A stretch of 49,487 nucleotides of DNA, from NCBI GenBank assembly GCA_021802745.1, contig JAJZRK010000002.1, positions 1 to 49,487 of the forward strand, read 5' to 3'. Source of the stretch: a bacterium (GTDB lineage: Bacteria > Gemmatimonadota > Gemmatimonadetes > Gemmatimonadales > Gemmatimonadaceae). Within the stretch, counting starts at the first letter, position 1, and each line of letters starts with the position of its first letter. Positions 30,488 to 38,837 of this stretch are shown one piece after another. Below the pieces are notes generated by a model. It did no database searches and was not told where the DNA came from. It saw only the letters and a list, made by a program, of their open reading frames with translations. The translations under genes were made by a program, and so were the position numbers.

Positions 30488-31117
30488 ATGACAGGTATCG
30501 TCGACACGCCGCTGTCACCCGCCCTCGATCTGCTGGGCGCCGACGAGGCGCTGGATTTGCTGGCGTATCGTGCCGCGGACGGCGACGAGAGCGCGTTTGC
30601 GACACTGGTCGAACGTCTCCAGTCCGCCGTCTTTCGCTGGGCGCTGCCCTACGCTGCGACGCGGGATGACGCGGAAGACGTGGTGCAGGATGCGTTCGTG
30701 CTGGCGCACCGGCACATCAGGTCATATCGGGGCCCACGGGCCTTTGCGTGGTGGATCCGGCAAATCACCAGGCGCGCGGCGTTGCGCAGCGCCAAGCGTC
30801 GACGTCGGCGGGTGGCGCTGACGGCCCAGCCCTCATACTGGCTCGACCGGGAGGTGTACACCACCGATCCGGGCGCGCGAGTCGACCGCGAGCGGCTGGT
30901 CGCGGCGGTTCGCCTCGCGTGGGAGGAACTGCCGGTACAGCAGCGCGTGGTCCTTGATCTGGTAGACCTGCAGGGGCTCCGTCCCGCCGACGCGGCTCGC
31001 GAGCTGGGACTCAAGGACGTGACGCTGCGAGCCAACCTGTTCAAGGCGCGGCGGTTTGTCAGGACGCGTGTCCTGCGCGCCACCGGCCAGCTCGCGCCCG
31101 AGGAGGACCGTTCATGA
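30488..31117 (+). CDS. ECF-family RNA polymerase sigma factor
   Basis: A 209-residue sigma-70-family factor of ECF type. Region 2 is near residues 35-100 (ALPYAATRDDAEDVVQDAFVLAHRHI, with the core-binding DAEDVVQDAF), and region 4 near 145-200 (LPVQQRVVLDLVDLQGLRPADAARELGLKDVTLRANLFKARRFV, an HTH). The ATG start MTGIVDTP is preceded by AGGAG 9 nt upstream; earlier in-frame codons lie in intergenic sequence. The stop overlaps the next gene by ATGA, and that gene has a zinc-anti-sigma motif, giving the usual sigma/anti-sigma pair. The regulon is unknown. Confidence 0.93.
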   Translation: MTGIVDTPLSPALDLLGADEALDLLAYRAADGDESAFATLVERLQSAVFRWALPYAATRDDAEDVVQDAFVLAHRHIRSYRGPRAFAWWIRQITRRAALRSAKRRRRRVALTAQPSYWLDREVYTTDPGARVDRERLVAAVRLAWEELPVQQRVVLDLVDLQGLRPADAARELGLKDVTLRANLFKARRFVRTRVLRATGQLAPEEDRS

Positions 31118-31677
31118 GTGCACACCTGGAACACAAGTCCCTCCTGTCGTCCAGCGTGCGCGAACTGCGCTCGGACGCGGCGGTCACGGCGCACGTCGCC
31201 AACTGCGACTCGTGCCGCGAACAACTCGACGTGTTTGCGGCTGCCGAGGCGGTCCTCCGGGTCTCACTCGCCGACGTGGCCCCGGGCACGTCGGCCGTGG
31301 CGATCACGTCCGCGGTACTGCGACGCATGGAGGCGCGGACGTTCTGGATGCGCGCCACGCTCGCGTCACTGACAACACTCCTCGCCTTCCTCGTTTCGCC
31401 GTGGGGGCAGCGGTCGCAGGTGGCGTTGGGACGGTGGGCTGAGACGCCACTGCCGCGCGTGACCGAGACGTACGCGCTCCGCTGCCTCCAGCCGGCGCAG
31501 GCCGCGGCGCTCCTGACCTCGCGGTTCGAGTCGGAAGGGAGTGACGTCCGAACGGCGGGAGAGTCGGTAGCCGTCGTCGTCATCACGGCGACGGCTGCGG
31601 AACACGTCATCGCCGGACGATTGCTCGCCCGGTTGGACCGGCCCGGCTCGCGGCTGTGCGCGTCGCGCCAACCATGA
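31114..31677 (+). CDS. Putative membrane anti-sigma factor (zf-HC2 type)
   Basis: The first 45 residues hold an HVANCDSCREQL motif, the His-x3-Cys-x2-Cys core of the zinc anti-sigma domain that binds ECF factors. One membrane helix follows near residues 84-100 (ATLASLTTLLAFLVSPWG), then an extracytoplasmic tail of about 85 residues with no recognised domain but one Cys. It overlaps the sigma factor gene by 4 nt, which is the strongest argument for the role. Its own stop overlaps the methyltransferase start by ATGA. Signal sensed by the outer domain is unknown. Confidence 0.82.
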   Translation: MSAHLEHKSLLSSSVRELRSDAAVTAHVANCDSCREQLDVFAAAEAVLRVSLADVAPGTSAVAITSAVLRRMEARTFWMRATLASLTTLLAFLVSPWGQRSQVALGRWAETPLPRVTETYALRCLQPAQAAALLTSRFESEGSDVRTAGESVAVVVITATAAEHVIAGRLLARLDRPGSRLCASRQP

Positions 31678-32501
31678 GGCGGTTGGGCCTGTCAGCTGCC
31701 CTGCCGTGGGCGGCTCGTCCCACTGGGGTCACCGTGGGAACCTCTGTGCGTCCGAGGCGATATACCCCGCGATCGGCGCACGCCCCGTGCGGACGCCGCA
31801 CGCCCGTCTGCGATGCGCCTTCCGCGGCTCGCACTACCTCAAGCGCTTCGATGCCTACCTGCTGCCTTCCCAGTTCGACCCGGTTCGACTCTCCCTTCGA
31901 CCTGGCGCACGCGCAACGCGAAATGCGCGCCTATCGCCGCCGGGGCGCCGGCGGCACCACGCGCCGGCTGATCTCGGCCCTTTCGCAGTGCGACCACGTG
32001 CGGGGAACGCTGCTCGACGTGGGGGCCGGATGCGGCGCACTGACCTTCGAGCTGCTGGAACGCGGGATGTCAGAAGCCACCTGCGTGGATCCGGCAGCAC
32101 CCTACCGCGAGGTGGCCTTCGAGGAAGCCGTTCGCCGGGGACTCGAGCGGCGCGTGCGAAGCTGGCTTGTCGCGCCGCTGGATGATGTGGCGTCGCGCCT
32201 CCAGCCAGCCGATGTCGTCACGCTTGATCGCGTCGTCTGTTGCGACGCCGATCCCTCCGCGCTGGTCGCCACGGCGGCGGACCTCAGTCGTCGTGCCGTC
32301 GCACTGTCGTATCCGCGCGACGTGCGCTGGGTGCGCATCGTCACGGCGGTGGCCAACTGGTGGCGGCGCCGGCGCTCGGTCCAGGGGACTTTCGTGCACC
32401 CCGAGCGCACCCTGGTCGGGCCCCTGCACGACGCCGGCTTTCGGCTCGCCTCGCAAACCGATTCGGCGTTCTGGCGTATCGCCGTCTATCAACGCGCATG
32501 A
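31674..32501 (+). CDS. Class I SAM-dependent methyltransferase
   Basis: Motif I of the SAM fold is clear (GTLLDVGAGCGALTFELLERG, with the acidic CVDPAAP after it), followed by VVTLDRVVCCDADP and a C-terminal VGPLHDAGFRLA typical of the fold. The substrate is unknown. The start is uncertain. The ATG used overlaps the anti-sigma stop (ATGA) but adds about 60 Arg/Pro/Thr-rich residues that look non-conserved. An ATG at 31851 (MPTCCLPSSTRFDSPFD) gives a more normal N-terminus but has a weak ribosome site. It is third in the sigma/anti-sigma operon. Confidence 0.8.
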   Translation: MRRLGLSAALPWAARPTGVTVGTSVRPRRYTPRSAHAPCGRRTPVCDAPSAARTTSSASMPTCCLPSSTRFDSPFDLAHAQREMRAYRRRGAGGTTRRLISALSQCDHVRGTLLDVGAGCGALTFELLERGMSEATCVDPAAPYREVAFEEAVRRGLERRVRSWLVAPLDDVASRLQPADVVTLDRVVCCDADPSALVATAADLSRRAVALSYPRDVRWVRIVTAVANWWRRRRSVQGTFVHPERTLVGPLHDAGFRLASQTDSAFWRIAVYQRA

Positions 32502-32508
32502 CCGACCC

Positions 32509-33102
32509 ATGCGCGCGTTCGGCGTCGTGAGCGGAATCAGCGCAGGGTTCGGGCGACGCGGCCTGCCGGTGCTTGCGCTGCTGGCCACCGTTCCGGCGGC
32601 GTCCGTCGCCACTTCACCGCACGCTGCGCGCTGGGAGCCCGGCGCTTCGTGTCCACCGACTGCCCCCTTTCTCGCGATGCCAGGCGCGGCGCCCCTCCTT
32701 CGCGTCCCGTCGGCGCTGCGCGCGTCGCTTCTCGATCACTTCGACGCGGATGCCAGTGCATCCTTGGCTGGCTGGCGGCTGGATCTCAACGGAGACGGCG
32801 TGCCTGACTGGATCGTGTGGGCGGTCGGTCCGGCCTGCGGCGGCACGGGGAACTGCGCCGCGGCGCTCGTCGACGGCGGTAACCAGCGGGTGCTCGGCAC
32901 ATTCGTAGCGTCCGCCGTGCTCGTCTTGCCACGCCGCAACGCGTGGCCCGAGGTACACGCCTTCACGGCGCTCGGCGAAGCCGACGTGGCGCGCCAGGCG
33001 TGGACCGCGACGGGCGGTATCTACCAGTCAGGCCGCACGCACCAGCTCGACCGCGCTTCCTTTTCGACCGAGATCGCCAGGTACTGCGCCCTGCGGCGGT
33101 GA
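32509..33102 (+). CDS. Exported protein with EF-hand-like calcium loop
   Basis: A 197-residue protein with a signal peptide (LPVLALLATVPAASVA) and a mature domain containing DLNGDGVPDWIVW, an EF-hand/FG-GAP-like Asp-rich calcium loop. ACGGTGNC, a likely disulfide, follows. Overall family not recognised. It starts 7 nt after the methyltransferase stop and so is probably the last gene of the ECF operon, perhaps a target or cell-surface partner. It ends in front of a short tandem repeat and a convergent gene. Confidence 0.75.
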   Translation: MRAFGVVSGISAGFGRRGLPVLALLATVPAASVATSPHAARWEPGASCPPTAPFLAMPGAAPLLRVPSALRASLLDHFDADASASLAGWRLDLNGDGVPDWIVWAVGPACGGTGNCAAALVDGGNQRVLGTFVASAVLVLPRRNAWPEVHAFTALGEADVARQAWTATGGIYQSGRTHQLDRASFSTEIARYCALRR

Positions 33103-33113
33103 ACGCGGCGGCG

Positions 33114-33176
33114 GTGGCGGACTCCAGTCGACTGGTGGCGGACTCCACTCGAGCGGCGGTGGACTCCAGTCGAGAG
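33114..33176. repeat. 21-bp tandem repeat, three copies
   Basis: GACTCCAGTCGA or a one-base variant starts at 33120, 33141 and 33162, an exact 21-bp period. The first copy contains the perfect palindrome CCAGTCGACTGG. It lies in the gap between the convergent exported-protein and serine-hydrolase genes. Confidence 0.85.
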
Positions 33177-33202
33177 GTGCTCGCGCACCACCCGTCCGTG
33201 AG

Positions 33203-34396
33203 TCATCGCACCCCGCACGCGGCGGCGAGACGACCGATGAGGCCCGTCGCGCTGTCGTCCATCAGTTCGCCGCTGCGCGACCCTTTCCCCCAACTGTTGG
33301 CGAGCACGGTGATCACGAGGTCACTCTCCTGCCAGACCGCGAGCCCGGCCTGCACGCCGGCATTCGAGCCGCCAACGCTGAGTCGCGTCGGGTTGGCGCG
33401 CGGGAACCACCCGAAGCTCATCGGCGACTCGACGTTGCCGATGCGCGGTCGCGACCACAGCAGCGCGACACTTTCGGCACGCAGCAGCCCCGGCGTGCGC
33501 ATCGCGCGACCAAACGTCATCAGATCGTCCACCGTCGCAATCAACCCGCCGCCGGCCGTGTTGTGACTGTAGTCCCAGTCGGGGACGCGCTGGGGGGCGT
33601 CGGTCAGGTCGTGGAAGTCCGTGAGATCGTACCACGAATAGCGCGCCGGCCGCCGCGTGCCGCCCAGCCCCGGGCGGTCGAACTGCACCCCGCGCAACGC
33701 CAGCGGATCGACGACCGCTCGCGCGAGGTAGCGCTGAAACGGCATGCCGGCGGCGGACTGGATGGCCATCGCCAGCACATTGTAGCCGTAGCTCGAGTAC
33801 GAGTAGCGCGTAAGCGGCACGAGGTTCGGCACCCACGGATCGTCTTTGAACAGGGCGAGAATATCGTGCACGTCGTCGAAGTGTCGCGCGTACACGGCGT
33901 CGTTGCGCTCCGCGCCCCAGTGGCGCACGGCACCCAGGTGATGCGCGAGCATGCGCACCGTCACCGGCCGGCCGCTCGGATGGCGGGGGAAGTCGCTCAC
34001 GTAGCGCTGAATCTCGGCATCAAGGTCGATGCGTCTTTCCTCGGCGAGCTTGAGCAGCGCGACGCCGGTGAACGCCTTCGTGATGCTGGCAATGCTGAAC
34101 GCCATCGACGCGTCGGCGGCGAGCCCGCGCTCCCGGTCGGCCTGACCTGACGCTTCGCGAAAGACGGTGATGCCATTGTGACGGATCCCGACCACCAGCG
34201 CCGTGTTCTGTTGCCGCAACTGGAACTCCGCGACGATCCGGCGGAACGCCGTCGCCGAATCGGTGCAGGTCAGCGGACCGCTCGCGCCACCCGACGCACG
34301 CATTCGCCCCGGCGCCGAGGAGGCACCTCGGGCGTGGGTGCAGGCGACGAGCGTCGCGACGATCACGAGTCCAACGAACTGCCGCGTCCTTGGCAT
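33203..34396 (-). CDS. Beta-lactamase-family serine hydrolase, lipoprotein
   Basis: A class C beta-lactamase/D-alanyl-carboxypeptidase/esterase-like hydrolase of 397 residues. A lipoprotein signal (GLVIVATLVACTHA) precedes the catalytic domain, which shows SxxK in FSIASITKAFTG and the Tyr-x-Asn motif in YSSYGYNVLA. A C-terminal segment with VGGSNAGVQAG substitutes for the usual KTG/HTG box. The start MPRTRQFVG is fixed by GGAGGAG upstream. Without biochemistry this group cannot be assigned as a true beta-lactamase; most members are peptidases or esterases. It is divergent from a DoxX gene across a region with a striking direct repeat. Confidence 0.9.
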   Translation of the reverse strand: MPRTRQFVGLVIVATLVACTHARGASSAPGRMRASGGASGPLTCTDSATAFRRIVAEFQLRQQNTALVVGIRHNGITVFREASGQADRERGLAADASMAFSIASITKAFTGVALLKLAEERRIDLDAEIQRYVSDFPRHPSGRPVTVRMLAHHLGAVRHWGAERNDAVYARHFDDVHDILALFKDDPWVPNLVPLTRYSYSSYGYNVLAMAIQSAAGMPFQRYLARAVVDPLALRGVQFDRPGLGGTRRPARYSWYDLTDFHDLTDAPQRVPDWDYSHNTAGGGLIATVDDLMTFGRAMRTPGLLRAESVALLWSRPRIGNVESPMSFGWFPRANPTRLSVGGSNAGVQAGLAVWQESDLVITVLANSWGKGSRSGELMDDSATGLIGRLAAACGVR

Positions 34397-34506
34397 GTGG
34401 GGCTCCTCCAGGGAAGAATGGTCCGTGTCTCGCGCGGAATATCGCCGTAGCGGGAAGTCCTCGCGTCGCGGGCACGCCGCCACTTCGTTCGATGCGGGTG
34501 GCCGAC

Positions 34507-34528
34507 CTGTAATACTACTGTCATACTA
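34507..34528. promoter_or_regulatory. 11-bp direct repeat, candidate operator
   Basis: CTGTAATACTA is followed immediately by CTGTCATACTA, identical at 10 of 11 positions with a one-helical-turn period. It lies between the divergent serine hydrolase and DoxX genes and is unusually AT-rich for this genome. Each copy also contains an extended -10-like TGTnATACT on the plus strand and TAGTAT on the minus strand. Confidence 0.6.
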
Positions 34529-34630
34529 GGATTGTGCCGCACCGCGGAAACTCTTCGTGGCGCACTCGGACATGTGAACGAGCACGGATCGCCGGCGCTC
34601 AATGCCTGCACACCGGAACCGCCAACGCAC

Positions 34631-35116
34631 ATGGCCATGCTTGCCCTCCTCCGCACGCGCTCCGACGTCGCCCCAGCCGTCGCACGCCTGGTTCTTGGAC
34701 TCATCATCTTCCCGCACGGACTGCAGCACGCGGTCGGACTGTTCGGTGGCGCCGGGTTCGCCGCCACGATGCAGTGGATGACCGGCACGCTGCACATCCC
34801 GGCGCCGCTCGCCGCGCTCGCGATCGTTGTGGAAGTGGCGGCGCCCATGTTCCTGGTGGCCGGACTCGCCGGCAGAGTGGCCGCCGCGGGCATCATCGGC
34901 CTGATGCTGGTCGCGCTGTCCACGCACACGTCGAACGGGTTCTTCATGAACTGGTTTGGCGCGCTCCCGTCTGGCCAGGAGGGATACGAGTACCACCTGC
35001 TCGCCATCGGCCTCGCCGCCGTCGTGGCAACGGCCGGGAGTGGCGCCTTTTCGCTGGACGTGATGCTGGCCCAGCCGGAGCGGGAGAAGGGGACGCTCCT
35101 GCACTCGGCACGCTGA
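34631..35116 (+). CDS. DoxX-family membrane protein
   Basis: A 161-residue protein with four membrane helices and the DoxX features FPHGLQHAVGLFGGAGFAATM and VEVAAPMFLVAGL. DoxX-like proteins are associated with thiosulfate oxidation, oxidative stress complexes or sulfur metabolism in other bacteria, but the specific role here is unknown. I use MAMLALLR as the start because the first helix follows shortly; an earlier in-frame ATG at 34532 would add 33 polar residues lying over the operator region. It is convergent with the HExxH protein gene. Confidence 0.85.
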   Translation: MAMLALLRTRSDVAPAVARLVLGLIIFPHGLQHAVGLFGGAGFAATMQWMTGTLHIPAPLAALAIVVEVAAPMFLVAGLAGRVAAAGIIGLMLVALSTHTSNGFFMNWFGALPSGQEGYEYHLLAIGLAAVVATAGSGAFSLDVMLAQPEREKGTLLHSAR

Positions 35117-35162
35117 TTTTCCGGTGTGCCGGGACGGCCGAGTGTGAAGCCCACGACGCGCA

Positions 35163-36320
35163 CTATCGGTCGAGCGCCCGCGTCAGCCGACCGAAGATGC
35201 CGTCCCTCGGGGAGCTCGAGCGCGCCAGGTCGCCCGTAAGTTGCCGCATCTGAACCTGGCCGAGGACTCCCTCCAGCACCCAGAGCTGCAGCGCGCCGAG
35301 TTGGTAGAACGCTTGCGCCTGCAGGCGCTCGTACCCGGCGCGCGTCTGCGTGATGGAGGTGAGGCCGGCGCGCACGGCAGTGGCGTGCGCTATCCACTGC
35401 GGCGCGCCCTCCTCGAGTTCCATCACGTCTTCCGCATCGCGGCAGGAAATTCCGGCGCTGTCGCGCGGCACCTGCACGTTCGCCAGCCTCGCGTATCGTG
35501 CCCGCCGCGCAGCCGAGAAGCGCCGCGCATGGGCCAGTGCCTCGTCACGTCGTGGTAGGCGCTCGGGTGTCCAGAGCGCATCGAACGCCGCGAGCAACGC
35601 GGCGTGCTCGACGGATGGATCGGCACCGGCAGCGCTCGTCGCGTGGTAACAGCGCGCCGCCAGTGCCGCGCGGTCGGGCTGCCGATCCCACTCCGGCCAT
35701 GGGTGATCGTGCGCCTGTCGCAACCAGAGCGGGAACTGGGTGTGCAGGTGAAAACTCTCGTGCACCGCGAGGTACCCCTGCAGTCTGGCTGGATCGGCGC
35801 CCTGCGTCCGAAGCGCCTTGCCAAGCTGACCAAGGCGGGTGAAATCGAGCGGCGTCGCCAGTACGACGGCCCGCGCGACGTCATGGTCGCGCAATTCAAC
35901 GGCAAGGACACGAGAGACCGTCCGCATGGACGCAGTCCCCCGCACCATGTCGCGAGGGACGTCCGGCCCCACCGAGTCGAGATTGACCATGCCATACAGC
36001 GGCGTCGAGAACGCCGGGACGGAGTCGGCGACGAATTGTTCCATCGCGCGCCCATGGCGCCAGATGCCGACACATCTCGCCGCTGGTGACGGGCCTCGGT
36101 GCGCCGGACTGGCCAGCAACAGGACAGGGTACCGCGCCAGAGTGTAGGTGTCCCACACCGGCGGCACGGCCGCCAGTTGATCGAGCGCTGCGATCAGCCG
36201 CACGCTCGCCGAATCCCGAAAGGCGGCGGCGCAATCGACGGCGGGCGACGCGATCGCCTGTGCGCCTGCAGTGCGGCTCGTCACGATCGAAGCGAGCATC
36301 GCGACCGTCCTCAGCCTCAT
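35163..36320 (-). CDS. Exported protein with HExxH zinc-protease-like motif
   Basis: Not a family I can name. 385 residues with a signal peptide (MRLRTVAMLASIVTSRTAGAQ). Near the middle is YLAVHESFHLHTQFP, which fits HExxH of zinc metalloproteases, and about 120 residues later MELEEGAPQWIAHATA, which could give the third (Glu) ligand. Much of the rest is helical. If active it would be an extracytoplasmic gluzincin-like peptidase; this is inference from motif only. It starts 2 bp after the permease-prefix protein gene, same strand, and probably shares its transcript. Confidence 0.75.
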   Translation of the reverse strand: MRLRTVAMLASIVTSRTAGAQAIASPAVDCAAAFRDSASVRLIAALDQLAAVPPVWDTYTLARYPVLLLASPAHRGPSPAARCVGIWRHGRAMEQFVADSVPAFSTPLYGMVNLDSVGPDVPRDMVRGTASMRTVSRVLAVELRDHDVARAVVLATPLDFTRLGQLGKALRTQGADPARLQGYLAVHESFHLHTQFPLWLRQAHDHPWPEWDRQPDRAALAARCYHATSAAGADPSVEHAALLAAFDALWTPERLPRRDEALAHARRFSAARRARYARLANVQVPRDSAGISCRDAEDVMELEEGAPQWIAHATAVRAGLTSITQTRAGYERLQAQAFYQLGALQLWVLEGVLGQVQMRQLTGDLARSSSPRDGIFGRLTRALDR

Positions 36321-36322
36321 CG

Positions 36323-37093
36323 TCACACCGCCGCGGGCCGGTCGAACCTGTTCTCTCCATGTCCTCGCGCGGAGGGCACGCCGTTGAGGACCGACTGATA
36401 TAGCATGGCGCTCCACAGCGTCCCGGTCGCGGCAAGCGGTGCGCCGACGCTGACCTGGCTTCCAAGCAGGGCGCCAATCACCTCGCACGCCGCGGTCGCC
36501 GCGACCCCGGGTCGCAGCATCAGCAGCACGCCAGCCGCGAACACTCCGACGGCAGCCGCCGCCGCACCTTCCCTCCATGACGTCTGGCGCCGGTACGCCC
36601 GAACGACCGCCCCGGCAGCGAAGCGCATGACGGCGGCCATGCCCCAATCAACGACGAGCGCGGCGGCGGAATACACGGCCGTCATGGCGACGCGCGCCGC
36701 CGGATCGCTCCAGCGTGATTCGCCCCGCCAATGCACCGCTCCCACCAGCAACAGCACGTCGCACGCAATCGCCAGTTGCCACGACTTCGGCAGCCGACGT
36801 GCTCGCCGCAAGTCTCGCCAGAGCCGTGCCCGCATCAAGTGCCGACGCACCCGCCGCCCGTCGCCGTACGAAGCCAGCGCGCGCGTCGCGGCCATCGACG
36901 GGGAGAGCCCACGCGCGATGCCCGCCTCGAAGCCGCTCCAGAGATGGTCCTCCAGTTCGCAAGCCACTCGGGAGCGGCGCCGCGCCGATAAACCGAGTCC
37001 GTCCAGCGTGTCGGCGACGAACCGGGCCGACATCGACTCGAAGTCGGGCACCGGCCCTGTCTCCGAGGCCTCCCTCACCATCTCAAGACGCAT
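36323..37093 (-). CDS. Membrane protein with permease-prefix-like N-terminal domain
   Basis: 256 residues. The N-terminal 100 residues (FVADTLDGLGLSARRRSRVACELEDHLWSGFE, ASYGDGRRVRRHL) resemble the prefix domain often fused in front of FtsX/MacB-type permeases. Four hydrophobic helices follow, but no FtsX permease domain. A fully matched family is not certain. Two Met starts are possible (MRLEMV and, 4 codons on, MVREAS). It is followed 2 bp later by the HExxH protein, so both may be exported-complex or membrane-assembly genes. Function unknown. Confidence 0.72.
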   Translation of the reverse strand: MRLEMVREASETGPVPDFESMSARFVADTLDGLGLSARRRSRVACELEDHLWSGFEAGIARGLSPSMAATRALASYGDGRRVRRHLMRARLWRDLRRARRLPKSWQLAIACDVLLLVGAVHWRGESRWSDPAARVAMTAVYSAAALVVDWGMAAVMRFAAGAVVRAYRRQTSWREGAAAAAVGVFAAGVLLMLRPGVAATAACEVIGALLGSQVSVGAPLAATGTLWSAMLYQSVLNGVPSARGHGENRFDRPAAV

Positions 37094-37259
37094 GGCGCAG
37101 TCCCGCTCAGGGTTGGAGTGCCCCGGCGACCGCGCGACACGCTCGCGGCAGGCGGCCCCAAGGACTCGGGAATACGTATCCGGGGCGCGGCTGATGGTTC
37201 CCGCCGAACAATCGCTTAGGGGCGGGCGACCGACGCGGCGACTGAACCAGGCTGTCTCC

Positions 37260-38717
37260 TTATCTGGCACCTCGCGCGAGTCCGCAGCCACCGCCCGGGG
37301 CAGCGTCGCTCCCGGCCAGCCGCTGCTTTCGGGCGGGGGAATAGGCGGCGCGGTCCAGAAGCCTGTCGAGGGCGCGGCGGTCGTACAAGCGTCCGCCTCG
37401 CACCACCGCTTCCAGACACCGCGTGTTGCGAATGTCAGCCAACGGGTCCGCGCTGAGCAGCACCAGATCCGCAAGCTTCCCTTCGGCGATGCTTCCGAGT
37501 GAATCGCCCTCGCCCAAGAACCGCGCTGGCGCGCTGGTTGCCGCGGCCAGTGCCTCGGAGGGGGTCATGCCCAGGGAAGCCACCATCAGCTCGAGCTCGT
37601 CGTGGAGCGCGAACCCCGGATAGATGAGAGCGACCGCGGCATCTGTTCCGGTCAGGAAGACGCCTCCGGCCCGCCGGATTTCCTGCAGCACCTCAAGCAG
37701 GCGTGGGGTGACGGCCGCCCAGTCAACGGGTTGCTCGGCGCGCCGTTCGGCCACCTGCTCGCGCCAGTCGGACAGCAGATAGCCGCCGACGTAGCGACGA
37801 CGCGCGTCGAAGGCCGACCCGTTGTCGTCCACGATGCGCGTAGCGACGCTGTCGGGTACGGCGAGCGACTTCGGGCCGACCAGCATGGTGGGCACGAAGA
37901 CGATCCCCGCCTCGACGAGCCGCCGGATGTTCTGTCGGCGGTCATCAACGGAGCCGGACAGGAGCGGAGGAATCACCGAGTGTTCGATGCTGGCCTGGCC
38001 AGCGCCAATCATCGCGTCGACACTTCCCAACGAATGTCCGACGAGTGCCAGCCGGTGGCGCCGTGCGGCCGTGCCGATCTGCGCAAGGACGTCCGCCGAT
38101 GCCACCGTTCGAACCTTGAGGAAGTCGACACCGAGTGACGCCACGCTGTCCACGACCCGATCGACATCGCCCGCCCCGCCGATCGGCGCACGAAAACGCC
38201 GGACCGGCTCCACGGTGCCCTCGGCGAGCATGCGGGCGACGTTCGTCGCGCTTTCGAGGATGGGCCCCGGCGTCTTGATTCGCGGACCGATTCGCCTGCC
38301 GTCCGCGATCTCGGCGCGCCAGCGGGACACGAGCGCGAAATCGCCGCCCATGTCGCGCACGCTCGTCACCCCGTTCGCCACGAGCAAGTCGAGCGAGCGC
38401 TCGCCCGTTTTGGCCAGATGGAGGTGCATGTCGTACAGGCCTGAAATCAGAAACTTCCCCTTGCCCGACACGATGCGGGCCCCCGCAGGGATAGCGGCCG
38501 TCGAGGCCGGCGCCACAACCTCGAGGCGCTCGCCGACGATGACGACGGTCATGTCCTTGCGCAGGCGGGCCCCCTCGACGTCCACGACGGTCACGTGCGT
38601 GATCGCCGTCGTGCGGCCGCTCGGCTGGGCGTAGCCGATGCCGGGGGCACCCAGCGTAGCCAGGAGCAGGGTGCCAAACGTCGTTCGCGAGACAAGACTA
38701 TGCGGCAAGCGGTTCAT
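37260..38717 (-). CDS. Exported amidohydrolase (imidazolonepropionase-like)
   Basis: A metal-dependent hydrolase of 485 residues with a signal peptide (FGTLLLATLGAPGIGYAQ). Metal and catalytic residues of the amidohydrolase superfamily are visible: SGLYDMHLHL (HxH), a Lys in DFLKVRTV as bridging residue candidate, His in LVGHSLGS and SIEHSVIP, and Asp in FLTGTDAAVA. It belongs to the group of secreted prolidase/imidazolonepropionase-like enzymes abundant in soil bacteria; substrate unknown. The ATG of MNRLPHS is preferred because GAGGA sits 9 nt upstream of it and would overlap the earlier GTG. Confidence 0.9.
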   Translation of the reverse strand: MNRLPHSLVSRTTFGTLLLATLGAPGIGYAQPSGRTTAITHVTVVDVEGARLRKDMTVVIVGERLEVVAPASTAAIPAGARIVSGKGKFLISGLYDMHLHLAKTGERSLDLLVANGVTSVRDMGGDFALVSRWRAEIADGRRIGPRIKTPGPILESATNVARMLAEGTVEPVRRFRAPIGGAGDVDRVVDSVASLGVDFLKVRTVASADVLAQIGTAARRHRLALVGHSLGSVDAMIGAGQASIEHSVIPPLLSGSVDDRRQNIRRLVEAGIVFVPTMLVGPKSLAVPDSVATRIVDDNGSAFDARRRYVGGYLLSDWREQVAERRAEQPVDWAAVTPRLLEVLQEIRRAGGVFLTGTDAAVALIYPGFALHDELELMVASLGMTPSEALAAATSAPARFLGEGDSLGSIAEGKLADLVLLSADPLADIRNTRCLEAVVRGGRLYDRRALDRLLDRAAYSPARKQRLAGSDAAPGGGCGLARGAR

Positions 38718-38837
38718 GCAATCCACTCCTCGTTGGCGGTTCTGCCGTCACCCCCAAACCTCACCTTTCTCAATCACGGAAGAATGGTCGCACACAGAAG
38801 CCGTTGCCCACGTGCGACGCCGCCTCTGTGGCACCAG

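Noticed and set aside
31706..32185. Alternative frame over the methyltransferase start
   Set aside because: No domain; it overlaps the conserved SAM motif in another frame. Only the methyltransferase start remains uncertain.
34412..38789. Shared GGAAGAATGGTC upstream of the serine hydrolase and the amidohydrolase
   Set aside because: Twelve matching bases are expected by chance several times in a window this size and spacing to the starts differs (16 vs 61 bp).
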